The notes: generated by a model not told the origin, from the sequence alone. A stretch of DNA of 15,365 nt from Bifidobacteriaceae bacterium (GCA_030530905.1 JAUMUB010000014.1:1-15365), one strand, 5' to 3'. Counted from the stretch's first letter, positions 1-6,649 are shown. Translations and numbers: made by a program.

Positions 1-102
1 AATAGTTCATAACTTAATTCTCTGTAATAAGCGCATTTTAGCATCTTACGCTCGCCACGTTTTTATTCGTATTATTTAGAGATTTTAAACTAAACATATA
101 TC

Positions 103-153
103 CACATCATCAGAAAAAACAAGTATACAAGCAAAAATCTGATGTGATATCAC
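103..153 (+). promoter_or_regulatory. Overlapping inverted repeats just before tadZ
   Basis: Three symmetric elements crowd the 50 bases before the tadZ start. CATCAGA (108-114) pairs with TCTGATG (138-144). In another register, CACATCA (103-109) pairs with TGATGTG (140-146). A perfect 10-bp palindrome, GTGATATCAC, lies at 144-153 and ends one base before the ATG. A TATACA hexamer at 124-129 could be a -10 element, but no good -35 partner is visible. The rest of the first 102 bases shows nothing recognisable. The element could be an operator or an mRNA structure that masks the tadZ start; neither is shown. Confidence 0.35.
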
Positions 154-154
154 T

Positions 155-997
155 ATGAATAACACAGTACAAGCATATACGCTGTTAAACAGACATCAAA
201 CCCAAGATGTGAGGAAAATCTATAATGCGAAAATAATTGCATGTAGCTCAGCAAGTGGAGGGGTTGGCTTAAGTACGTTAATTGGCCTGCTCGCAATAAT
301 ACATGAGGAAAGCAAACAGCAATGTGTGCTAGTTGATTTAGATATACAATCCGGAGGATTGGATGTTCTGCTTGGCTTAGAGCATGAACGAGGCTTGCGT
401 ATAGGGGATGTGAGAGCGCCCCTAGGGAAAATTGACGACTTGGCACTTAATGCTGAACTAATACAGTGGCGAAATCATAAAGTATTAGCGCATAATATAT
501 GGCACCAAGAAACACCGCAGTGGTGGGAAGTGAAAACCATATTAGAAGCATTACAAAAACATAACGATCTTATATTTATTGATAGTTCGCGCAACGTAAA
601 ACGTTTGCAAAAATGTGGTGTAGCAATACATGCGCATATTGTGGCAGTAGAACCAACAGTGTTGGGTATGAGCAGAGCAAAAGCGCACTGTATAGCAATA
701 GCACAACACTACACGCAGTATGAACACAATAAAATACCCTCAATACTGCTAGTTGTAATGCGCACAAGACATGCAACAAAACGAGTGCAGTATGTTACAA
801 CGCAAGATGTGCAAGCGTATGTGGAATATCCCGTAGCAGGAGTTATTGAATATGATGCTCAACTCTACAAGCGTATGGATATGGGATTATCCATACAAAA
901 AATATCGCGGAAGAATAAGAAAGCCTTACTATCGCTAAAACGTCTTATTGTAACAGGAAATGCACAATTAAATCGCGCAAAGCATTCGAAGAAATGA
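155..997 (+). CDS. tadZ: TadZ/CpaE-like ATPase of the Tad (Flp) pilus
   Basis: 280-residue P-loop protein of the MinD/ParA superfamily, placed as TadZ because it opens a full tad operon directly before tadA. In characterised Tad systems TadZ sits at the cytoplasmic face of the membrane and helps position the pilus machine. A deviant Walker A motif, GGVGLST, lies at residues 35-41, followed by DLD (61-63), the usual A' aspartates, and FIDSS (141-145) in the Walker B position. The P-loop lysine is replaced by leucine and the signature lysine before the glycines is absent, as is common for TadZ, so nucleotide use may be altered. There is no convincing Shine-Dalgarno; an in-frame stop at 140-142 makes ATG 155 the first possible start. 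Isoleucine is mostly ATA (16 of 24). The stop lies six bases before tadA. Confidence 0.85.
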   Translation: MNNTVQAYTLLNRHQTQDVRKIYNAKIIACSSASGGVGLSTLIGLLAIIHEESKQQCVLVDLDIQSGGLDVLLGLEHERGLRIGDVRAPLGKIDDLALNAELIQWRNHKVLAHNIWHQETPQWWEVKTILEALQKHNDLIFIDSSRNVKRLQKCGVAIHAHIVAVEPTVLGMSRAKAHCIAIAQHYTQYEHNKIPSILLVVMRTRHATKRVQYVTTQDVQAYVEYPVAGVIEYDAQLYKRMDMGLSIQKISRKNKKALLSLKRLIVTGNAQLNRAKHSKK

Positions 998-1003
998 GCA
1001 TAA

Positions 1004-2179
1004 ATGCAACAGCACATTGATTTCGGGCCATTAGCACAAGCGGTGCAAGATGTGAAAATAACCGATATTGTTATTAACAATATAGGAAAAGTGTGGGTGG
1101 ACTACGGCCATGGTATGAGAGAATATCAACCGCCGATACCATTAAGCACGCCAGAAATAGTGAGAGAATACGCAGTGCAACTATTTGCGCAATTAGGAAA
1201 GCGACTTGATAACGCATGTCCCATAGCAGATGCGGCAACACAAGCGGGCGTGCGAGTTCATGCAGTAATCTCACCTATTGTGGCGCAAGGAGCCGCAATA
1301 TCCATAAGAATTCCGAGAAACACGCATAATACGTTACAAAACTTATTCCAACAATACATGTTCCCAGAACAATGGTTGCTAGTGCTGCGCTCGCTACTTT
1401 ATAAAAAAGCAAACATTATTATCACAGGAAGTACGGGTGCAGGTAAAACAACGCTGTTAAGAGCCTTATTAGAGCAATGCGATGTGAATGAGCGCATTAT
1501 AGCGGTAGAAGAAGTAAGGGAATTAGGTTCAGTTTTGCGCGAAAACGCAGTGTCGCTAATAGTGCGTGAAAAGAATGTGGAAGGAGCTGGAGAAGTAACA
1601 TTATCTCAATTAGTTAAAGCAACATTACGTATGCGCCCAGATCGAATTATTCTAGGAGAATGCCGAGGTGAAGAAATAGCTGATGTGCTGCGTGCTTTTA
1701 GCTCTGGCCATCGCGGTGGTATTGTGACCATGCATGCAAACAGTGTACAAGCTGTTCCTGCAAGACTTATAAGTTTGGGACTGTTAGCCGGAGTGACACC
1801 GCAAACAGTTAGCGCATTATCAGCAGAAGCGTTCAACGTGATATTGCATTTAGAAAATAATCAAGGTAGAAGAATAATACGAGAAATCGGTGTTCTTTCA
1901 TATGAAAATCAACAACTTCTTGGTAAAAGAGTTGCAATTTGGGATGGGAAACATACTCCAAAACAAGGCGAATTATGGAAACAATTTGCAAAGCAGTGGG
2001 TAGAAAACTCATTACAGGATTATAGTTCTATGCTGCATTTTCCAATCCAGAATGAAAAATCAGATAAACCATTCCCGCAACAATACTTATCACAGTCTGA
2101 TACGAACGATGACTATGATTTAGATACTTTAACAAGTATTCCTGTTATTGAGTCAAAACATAGCGTAACAACATTATGA
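1004..2179 (+). CDS. tadA: TadA/CpaF-type secretion ATPase, pilus assembly motor
   Basis: 391-residue ATPase of the GspE/VirB11 superfamily; it powers polymerisation of the Flp pilin at the inner face of the membrane. The catalytic core is intact: Walker A GSTGAGKT (142-149), an Asp box with paired acids IIAVEEVREL (165-174), Walker B RIILGECRGEE (214-224) and a His box GHRGGIVTMHANS (235-247). The N-terminal part (1-120) matches the usual N2 domain, but the long N-terminal extension of proteobacterial TadA is missing, as expected for actinobacterial forms. After about residue 300 comes a roughly 90-residue polar tail rich in Q, S and D that I cannot match to the family. The Shine-Dalgarno is weak. 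It follows tadZ by six bases and precedes tadB by ten, so co-transcription is likely. Confidence 0.93.
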   Translation: MQQHIDFGPLAQAVQDVKITDIVINNIGKVWVDYGHGMREYQPPIPLSTPEIVREYAVQLFAQLGKRLDNACPIADAATQAGVRVHAVISPIVAQGAAISIRIPRNTHNTLQNLFQQYMFPEQWLLVLRSLLYKKANIIITGSTGAGKTTLLRALLEQCDVNERIIAVEEVRELGSVLRENAVSLIVREKNVEGAGEVTLSQLVKATLRMRPDRIILGECRGEEIADVLRAFSSGHRGGIVTMHANSVQAVPARLISLGLLAGVTPQTVSALSAEAFNVILHLENNQGRRIIREIGVLSYENQQLLGKRVAIWDGKHTPKQGELWKQFAKQWVENSLQDYSSMLHFPIQNEKSDKPFPQQYLSQSDTNDDYDLDTLTSIPVIESKHSVTTL

Positions 2180-2189
2180 AAGAGCAATA

Positions 2190-2831
2190 ATGATACTCGC
2201 AATAATGCTCATCATAGCTAGTGTAATCTGCATATATTTTGGCAAGCGATATTTGATATTGCAACGTTTGCAACCAGTAGGCTATGCGGCGGCTGGAGCA
2301 GATGTTTTAGAAAATGGGGGCTTGTTGGCAGTGCTTACCAGTATGGAATCAAATTTGCGAAGTGGAGCAAGCCTTATGCAAGCATATGAAGCTATTACCG
2401 CGCAGCCGTTACATTTATATGATTTGCGCGAAGATAGAATGCAGAAAATATTGCAAAAATATGCTTTGCCATATGAGAATACAAGCTATGTGCGTATGGT
2501 GGCTTATGAGCTGTGCATCGTATTTAGAATTACGAAAGAATTGGGGTGCGGTGCGGCGCAATGCTGTAATGCGGTAATTAACTCGTACAAACGTTTATTA
2601 CAAACATACGATTTGCGAACAAAAGCTTATGCTTTGCCACAAGCAACAGCAACTTTGCTAAGTTTACTTCCATTAATAACTGTGGGAGCAGGGTATGTGT
2701 TTGGCGCTAATCCTTTACAATTTCTTTTTGGCTCTTTAACGGGATTGATATGCGTGTTTACGGGAGTTGGTTTATACGCAATAGGAGTAATTTGGGTGCA
2801 AAATCTTATGCACACTCATGAACACAATTAA
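2190..2831 (+). CDS. tadB: TadB-like inner-membrane platform protein
   Basis: 213-residue membrane protein of the type II secretion F (T2SSF) family. It has an N-terminal membrane segment (about 2-18), a cytoplasmic part with the family-type stretch LRSGASLMQAYEAIT (56-70), and two C-terminal membrane segments (about 152-172 and 176-203). Its place after tadA and before a second T2SSF-like gene identifies it as TadB, which with TadC forms the membrane platform on which TadA works. The start at 2190 follows GAAAGAG at a normal distance. It is shorter than the proteobacterial TadB, in line with actinobacterial versions. The assignment of TadB versus TadC rests on gene order. Confidence 0.83.
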   Translation: MILAIMLIIASVICIYFGKRYLILQRLQPVGYAAAGADVLENGGLLAVLTSMESNLRSGASLMQAYEAITAQPLHLYDLREDRMQKILQKYALPYENTSYVRMVAYELCIVFRITKELGCGAAQCCNAVINSYKRLLQTYDLRTKAYALPQATATLLSLLPLITVGAGYVFGANPLQFLFGSLTGLICVFTGVGLYAIGVIWVQNLMHTHEHN

Positions 2832-2888
2832 ATTCTTGTAAGAGAACAAGCATGAGGGTTATTTGCGGTAAATTTGGTGGGTGAGAAG

Positions 2889-3434
2889 ATGAATATTATT
2901 ATTGCCATCATTTGCATATTATTAAGTACATTTTGTTTTAGATCATGGAAGAAAATAATTGTGCTTAATAGGGATATTATGCAACCAGCGAAGTGTACAT
3001 ATCAGCCAAGTAATACCACAATTATTGAAATAATCCGAGTGGCAATTGCGCAAGGAGCTTCAATCCCAACAGCTATAGCTTCACTTGCAAGAGCAATGCC
3101 GTACAGCATTTTGAGCAGAGATTTAACAGCAGTATCAGAAAAAATTTTAAAAGGATATTCCTGGGATGACTCTTGGTTGTCTTCAAGTATACAATCCGAA
3201 AATCGGGCAATTGTGCATTGTCTGTATAATGCACTTACCGGCTCATGGAAACAGGGTGCTTCACCAAATAGTATGCTACAAAATCTAAGTGAGCGGTTAG
3301 ATATGCAAGAAAAACTTAGCATAGAAAAAAGCGCAACAGCTCTTAGTGTGAAATTGCTTATGCCTATTGGCTTATGCTTCTTGCCTTCATTCGTAGTAAT
3401 TGGTGTTATACCAACCGTAATGTCGTTTGTGTAA
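2889..3434 (+). CDS. tadC: TadC-like inner-membrane platform protein
   Basis: 181 residues from the chosen ATG; partner of TadB in the pilus platform. It shows an N-terminal membrane segment (about 1-17), a T2SSF-like stretch AIAQGASIPTAIASLA (52-67), and a hydrophobic C-terminus (about 152-180) whose pattern LPSFVVIGVIPTV is typical of actinobacterial T2SSF proteins. Start choice: TTG at 2874 and GTG at 2877 are also in frame and would add five or four residues. ATG 2889 is preferred because the G-rich GGTGGGTGAG lies just before it and the membrane segment then begins at once. The gap from tadB is about 57 bases. The second hydrophobic stretch is short for two membrane passes, so topology is uncertain. 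Confidence 0.8.
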   Translation: MNIIIAIICILLSTFCFRSWKKIIVLNRDIMQPAKCTYQPSNTTIIEIIRVAIAQGASIPTAIASLARAMPYSILSRDLTAVSEKILKGYSWDDSWLSSSIQSENRAIVHCLYNALTGSWKQGASPNSMLQNLSERLDMQEKLSIEKSATALSVKLLMPIGLCFLPSFVVIGVIPTVMSFV

Positions 3435-3468
3435 ATCAGTTAACCACATGTTAGGTACTGTGAATGAA

Positions 3469-3488
3469 ATGCAACACATGCTTTGCAT
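3469..3488 (+). promoter_or_regulatory. Small hairpin in the tadC-flp gap
   Basis: ATGCAA (3469-3474) and TTGCAT (3483-3488) form a 6-bp stem with an 8-base loop. It lies between the tadC stop and the pilin ribosome binding site, in a 79-base gap that is large for this tightly packed operon. No T-run follows, so it is not a terminator. Such a hairpin could protect a processed pilin mRNA end, but that is inference. Confidence 0.3.
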
Positions 3489-3499
3489 AATAACAATGA

Positions 3500-3512
3500 A
3501 GAAAGGAGATGA
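3500..3512 (+). promoter_or_regulatory. Near-perfect Shine-Dalgarno that sets the pilin start
   Basis: AGAAAGGAGATGA differs at one base from the complement of the general bacterial 16S rRNA 3' end (AGAAAGGAGGTGA). It is by far the best ribosome binding site in the window and sits five bases before ATG 3514. It decides the pilin start over the in-frame upstream ATG at 3427, and fits a need for many pilin copies per assembly machine. Confidence 0.85.
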
Positions 3513-3513
3513 C

Positions 3514-3747
3514 ATGAAAAAAATATACATTCGTGCATATGCGCGTGTGCAACAACAGGTCGATAAATTAAGCGAACGCATTACACAGCATTTAAAAACA
3601 CAAGATAAAGGCGCAATCACAGCAGAATATGCAATTGTGCTTGTTGCTGCAGCGGGATTTGCTGCACTTTTAGCAGTTATACTCAAATCTGATGCTGTTC
3701 GTGAAGCCTTAGCAAATCTTGTAAAAAATGCTCTAGATACGGCGTAA
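3514..3747 (+). CDS. flp: Flp-type major prepilin (DUF4244-like)
   Basis: 77-residue prepilin; after cleavage it would polymerise into the Tad pilus fibre. Residues 1-33 form a basic leader ending in DKG, followed by AITAEYAIVLVAAAGFAALL. This gives the Flp rule of cleavage after glycine (G33) with glutamate at +5 (E38) and tyrosine next (Y39). The mature subunit would be only about 44 residues, mostly one hydrophobic helix (about 39-58) with a short amphipathic tail. The sequence resembles the actinobacterial DUF4244 family. An in-frame ATG at 3427 overlapping the tadC end would give 106 residues, but the strong ribosome binding site at 3500-3512 points to 3514. The peptidase that cuts it is not encoded here. 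Confidence 0.85.
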   Translation: MKKIYIRAYARVQQQVDKLSERITQHLKTQDKGAITAEYAIVLVAAAGFAALLAVILKSDAVREALANLVKNALDTA

Positions 3748-3762
3748 ACGAACTGAGAAATC

Positions 3763-4152
3763 ATGTACTGGAACAAATCACAGCATGTGAAAAAGATAAA
3801 AACTCGAATTTTACAATGCGATAAGGGAGTTGTAACAGCAGAGTTTGCGTTAGCTTTGCCCGCAGTGATACTTGTTAGCGTTTTATGCATTGGCGGTTTT
3901 CGTTATGTGAGCGCATCAACTCAATGTTATGATATCGCTTCTATTGCCGGACGGAGTATGGCAATAAGTGACGATTTTGTGGCGGTCAACAATAGTATTC
4001 GAGAACAATATGGTTCTCGTATACAGATGCAGGTGCAAAGCAGCGCGAATAGTCATAAGATAACGGTGAGCTGTCCAGTAGTTTCTGAAGCGCTGCACAC
4101 AATTGTGCCTACTCGAGTGGAATCAACCGTAGTGGTGCCTAACAATGCTTAA
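3763..4152 (+). CDS. tadE: TadE-like minor pilin (pseudopilin)
   Basis: 129-residue protein with a basic N-terminus, then DKGVVTAEFALALPAVILV: cleavage would fall after G22 with glutamate at +5 (E27), the same prepilin rule as the major pilin. One membrane helix spans about 24-46. The rest (about 50-129) is an extracytoplasmic domain with little family signature. TadE proteins are minor pilin-like parts needed for pilus assembly in studied Tad systems. The start is the only ATG before the motif, with a weak GAGAAA upstream, 15 bases after the pilin stop. The end overlaps the next gene by eight bases, which suggests translational coupling. Confidence 0.82.
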   Translation: MYWNKSQHVKKIKTRILQCDKGVVTAEFALALPAVILVSVLCIGGFRYVSASTQCYDIASIAGRSMAISDDFVAVNNSIREQYGSRIQMQVQSSANSHKITVSCPVVSEALHTIVPTRVESTVVVPNNA

Positions 4153-4531
4153 AAGAAAAATTATGTGTGTATTTTGGAATAAATATGATAAAGGAGCAGG
4201 AACTCTATTAGGAATATTAATAGTTTTATTAATTGGTTTTTTGATGTCTGCTGCTTTATCATTCTCGCAATATGTAATACAAGGCATGACTGTTCGCATG
4301 GTTAGTGATGTGGCGGCAATTTCAGCAGCGTACGCAAATTATCAGTATGAAAAGCCGGCCTGTCAGGTGGCAAAGAATGTTGTAGAAATAAACCGCATGG
4401 TGTTAAAAAACTGTTTGATAAGTGGAGAAGATGTAATTATAGAAGTTGAGAATGCTACGAAAACTTTTATATTTCCTAAACAGAAATTCACTTCAAAAGC
4501 AGGCCCTGCGCCATGCGGCGATAAGTCCTAA
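4145..4531 (+). CDS. TadF-like / Rv3654c-type TadE-like protein
   Basis: 128-residue protein starting inside the tadE end (8-base overlap). It has a short basic N-terminus, DKGAGTLLGILIVLLIGFLMSAAL (membrane helix about 20-40), then an extracytoplasmic part with cysteines C73, C90 and C124. It resembles the actinobacterial 'helicase/secretion neighborhood TadE-like' family, in which the pattern of cysteine, alanine-rich helix, asparagine and second cysteine is typical. The glutamate at +5 after the glycine, present in the pilin and in TadE, is absent here (position 22 is leucine), so processing by prepilin peptidase is less certain. A second start at residue 7 (4163) is possible. It is the last gene of the pilus operon. 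Confidence 0.72.
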   Translation: MLKRKIMCVFWNKYDKGAGTLLGILIVLLIGFLMSAALSFSQYVIQGMTVRMVSDVAAISAAYANYQYEKPACQVAKNVVEINRMVLKNCLISGEDVIIEVENATKTFIFPKQKFTSKAGPAPCGDKS

Positions 4532-4532
4532 A

Positions 4533-4622
4533 AAATATAGCAATAAAGCGGTTAAGTATGTATAGTAGTGTGATTTTTACAAGTAGCAAAAAATGATTTG
4601 CAGAAAATAAATATAGCAATAA
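4533..4622. repeat. 14-bp direct repeat flanking the gap after the Tad operon
   Basis: AAATATAGCAATAA occurs at 4533-4546 and again at 4609-4622, exactly 76 bases apart, inside the 154-base gap between the Tad operon and the lipid kinase gene. No clear terminator is seen between them; GCAAA/TTTGC near 4587-4602 is only a 5-bp stem. The repeat may mark a past small duplication or a binding site pair, or may be chance in AT-rich DNA. Confidence 0.5.
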
Positions 4623-4647
4623 TTGAAAATATTATTAAGTGATTTAC

Positions 4648-4678
4648 TTGAGATTATTCGATTATTTAATGTTATTCT
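4648..4678 (+). promoter_or_regulatory. Possible promoter for the lipid kinase gene
   Basis: TTGAGA (4648-4653) and TATTCT (4673-4678) are spaced by 19 bases, longer than ideal. The -10-like box ends seven bases before ATG 4686, which has no Shine-Dalgarno, so a leaderless transcript is possible. Confidence 0.3.
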
Positions 4679-4685
4679 ATTAATT

Positions 4686-5726
4686 ATGGGAAGTAACTTG
4701 GGGACTATTGCTGTTATTGGGAATGATGCAGCAAAACATGGCAAAGCAAAAAAAATTTGTGAGTACGTGTTTGAAAGCTTACAACGTGCTGGCGAAGAGC
4801 ATGGTTTTAACTGTATTGACATAACCGGAGATAGTTATAATAGCTCGCTACATAATGCACGTATTCATGCAAATGACTATGATTACGTAGTGGTTATTGG
4901 CGGTGACGGCATGGTTTCCCTAGGAGTGAATGCAGTAGCTGGGACGAATAAACCGCTTGGCATTGTTGCTGTTGGCTCTGGTAATGATTTTGCGCGTGAT
5001 CTACGATTGCCAATCGATCGTGTGGATACTGCGATTGCTGGCATTGTGGGTGCACTTGTTCGTGGAACATATGTTGATTTAGATGCTGGTTGTGCGATTG
5101 TGCAACCTTGCGAAGGTTACGAAAATAGTGAGTTATTTGACGAGAAAGATCAGCAGATTCACCGATATTTTGCGGGTATTTTAGCTTGCGGACTTGATGC
5201 TGTGGTGAATAATCATGCGAATAATTCAAAAATAGCTAATGGCTCATTGCGATATTTAGCAGCTGTGCTTAGCGAAGTACGAAGATTGCAACCATATGGC
5301 TATCATGTTCGCGCTGAACTTCATGACGGTAGCATTTTTGAAGAAGATGTTATTACCCCATTACTGTCCATTGCTAACTCACGTCATGTTGGTGGCGGTA
5401 TAGAATTATGCTCTTACGCAAAGCTAGACGATGGCATGTTGGATATGGTGTGGGTACATCATATGCCGTCTTTCCGTGAGCTTACGCGTGCAATTTCAAA
5501 TGTGTACAATGGGAAACTACTCGAAACGTCACTGTTTCGTTGGCAACGAGTCCGCAATGTGGAAATAACGCAAGCTGAGGAAGGTGCTGAAATTCCAGTT
5601 TTGATGGCAGATGGCGAGATTGTTGGAAATGTTCCAGCAAAGGTGAGTGTTCATGGCAACTTGTTACGAATACTTGTTCCTCCTGCAGTTGCGCATTACA
5701 CGAATTTGCGTGTGAATAATAATTAA
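4686..5726 (+). CDS. Diacylglycerol/lipid kinase, YegS/LCB5 family
   Basis: 346-residue cytoplasmic or membrane-associated lipid kinase; it would phosphorylate diacylglycerol or a related lipid with ATP, feeding lipid recycling. The DAGK catalytic domain fills the first half: NDAAKHGKA (13-21), the glycine-rich VIGGDGMV (70-77) that binds nucleotide, and GSGNDFARDL (97-106), all hallmark motifs. The second half is the beta-sandwich domain of YegS-like kinases, ending with the MADGEIVGNVPAKVSV strand pattern near the C-terminus. Start choice: TTG 4623 would add 21 hydrophobic, non-conserved residues; ATG 4686 lies just before the first conserved strand and is preferred. There is no Shine-Dalgarno at either. 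It converges on tetR. The exact substrate cannot be read from sequence. Confidence 0.87.
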   Translation: MGSNLGTIAVIGNDAAKHGKAKKICEYVFESLQRAGEEHGFNCIDITGDSYNSSLHNARIHANDYDYVVVIGGDGMVSLGVNAVAGTNKPLGIVAVGSGNDFARDLRLPIDRVDTAIAGIVGALVRGTYVDLDAGCAIVQPCEGYENSELFDEKDQQIHRYFAGILACGLDAVVNNHANNSKIANGSLRYLAAVLSEVRRLQPYGYHVRAELHDGSIFEEDVITPLLSIANSRHVGGGIELCSYAKLDDGMLDMVWVHHMPSFRELTRAISNVYNGKLLETSLFRWQRVRNVEITQAEEGAEIPVLMADGEIVGNVPAKVSVHGNLLRILVPPAVAHYTNLRVNNN

Positions 5727-5746
5727 TATTATGACTATCCTACAAA

Positions 5747-5779
5747 TGTTGCGCGTATCGTATGCTAATGCACGCAACA
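5747..5779. terminator. Hairpin between convergent genes
   Basis: TGTTGCG (5747-5753) pairs perfectly with CGCAACA (5773-5779). After one mismatch four more pairs can form (GTAT with ATGC, one wobble). It sits between the ends of the lipid kinase and tetR genes, where a two-way terminator is expected. Neither side has a clean T-run, so its strength is doubtful. Confidence 0.4.
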
Positions 5780-5846
5780 CTTGTATTGGCATCAAGAATA
5801 GTAGTAGAAGGTGTACATAGCAAGAAACTGAGTGCGAATATAAGAG

Positions 5847-6458
5847 TTATTGCAAGCTGTAGGCAGATTCGTCAATGTGTAGAATTTGCTCAGCAACTTT
5901 TTTTAACTCGCTATTCTCAATTTCAGGATGAGTGCGCAACGTTGAAATTACACCGTTTACCATAATTAGAACTGTGGTACGTAAATGGTTAATAGGGCAT
6001 GTATGCGTTTTGAAAAAGTCTTTAATAGTATTTTCGCATAAATAGTCTGTGATGCGAGTGACTAAATGATCGTAAAAATTGACGTATAACTGTCCGTTGC
6101 CAGACTGTACCATTTTGTCGCTAAACGCGCTATTTTCATTACTAAGTTTACGAGCAAGACTAATAATATTATCTAAAGCACTGCTAATATTATTCTTTTC
6201 ACGTTGCATGTCCCAATCTTTAACTTGTTCAAAAATATAGTCACTCACAGCGTCAGATAGATTTTGCGCCATGGATTCCTTATTTGGGAAATAATGGTAG
6301 AACAGAGAGCGGGTTACGTTTGCACGCTTTGTGATATCGCTAACAGTAATATGAGTAAAGCCTTTTTCTAGGCATATTTCGTATGCGGATCTAATTATTG
6401 ATTGGCGAGTTGCCTCGGATTTCTTTTGATGTTTATTTAAATCTCTGTTTAGATTCAT
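5847..6458 (-). CDS. TetR-family transcriptional regulator
   Basis: 203-residue repressor-type protein. The N-terminal DNA-binding domain is clear: ATRQSIIRSAYEICLEKGF then ITVSDITKRANVTRSLFYHYF (helix-turn-helix about residues 37-56) and the usual NKESM junction. The remaining 140 residues are a ligand/dimer domain with no recognisable specificity. Start choice: a TTG at 6548 would add 30 basic residues, but the promoter boxes at 6512-6539 lie inside that extension, so ATG 6458 is favoured; it also gives the usual family length. It is alone on the minus strand, convergent with the lipid kinase and divergent from dnaX. A 17-bp palindrome overlaps its own -35 box, which suggests autoregulation. 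Its target beyond itself and its ligand are unknown. Confidence 0.88.
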   Translation of the reverse strand: MNLNRDLNKHQKKSEATRQSIIRSAYEICLEKGFTHITVSDITKRANVTRSLFYHYFPNKESMAQNLSDAVSDYIFEQVKDWDMQREKNNISSALDNIISLARKLSNENSAFSDKMVQSGNGQLYVNFYDHLVTRITDYLCENTIKDFFKTHTCPINHLRTTVLIMVNGVISTLRTHPEIENSELKKVAEQILHIDESAYSLQ

Positions 6459-6511
6459 CTTATTGCCTATCTTCGCAAAGATGTTATTTCGCTTTACTGG
6501 TACTGTTTTAT

Positions 6512-6539
6512 AATCTACAGAATTTTTTAAAATTGTCAA
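6512..6539 (-). promoter_or_regulatory. tetR promoter
   Basis: Read on the minus strand, a consensus TTGACA (+ positions 6534-6539) is followed after 16 bases by TAGATT (6512-6517, four of six consensus bases). Transcription would begin near 6505, about 47 bases before ATG 6458. This placement argues against the longer TTG-initiated form of the gene. Confidence 0.6.
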
Positions 6540-6544
6540 TTTTA
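6528..6544. promoter_or_regulatory. Candidate TetR operator, perfect 17-bp palindrome
   Basis: TAAAATTGTCAATTTTA has 8-base arms around a central T and covers the -35 box of the tetR promoter on the minus strand. Size, symmetry and position are what TetR autorepressors use. A second, weaker symmetric stretch, AATTTT-TT-AAAATT (6521-6534), overlaps it. Confidence 0.55.
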
Positions 6545-6649
6545 GCAAAAATGTTAATTTTTATCAGAATTTATGAGATTCAAAAGTGTGTCAGTAAATA
6601 TTGTATGGTGTTATGGGTTATTCTCATTTTCTAAATAAATAGTTTTGCG

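Noticed and set aside
3427..3513. 29-residue N-terminal extension of the pilin from ATG 3427
   Set aside because: The start overlaps the tadC end without a ribosome binding site, while ATG 3514 has a near-perfect one and gives a normal prepilin leader.
3387..3890. 167-residue open frame on the minus strand across flp and tadE
   Set aside because: It is antisense to three well-supported pilus genes, is full of cysteine, alanine and threonine runs typical of a reverse frame, and has no family match or ribosome binding site.
5762..5965. 67-residue plus-strand frame between the lipid kinase and tetR
   Set aside because: More than half overlaps the tetR coding end in antisense, it starts within the intergenic hairpin, and it has no recognisable features.
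6459..6548. TTG-initiated longer TetR
   Set aside because: The extension contains the likely promoter -10 and -35 boxes and is not like any TetR N-terminus.
6398..6634. 78-residue plus-strand frame over the tetR 5' end
   Set aside because: It overlaps the tetR coding start and promoter, and it is hydrophobic by chance of AT-rich sequence.
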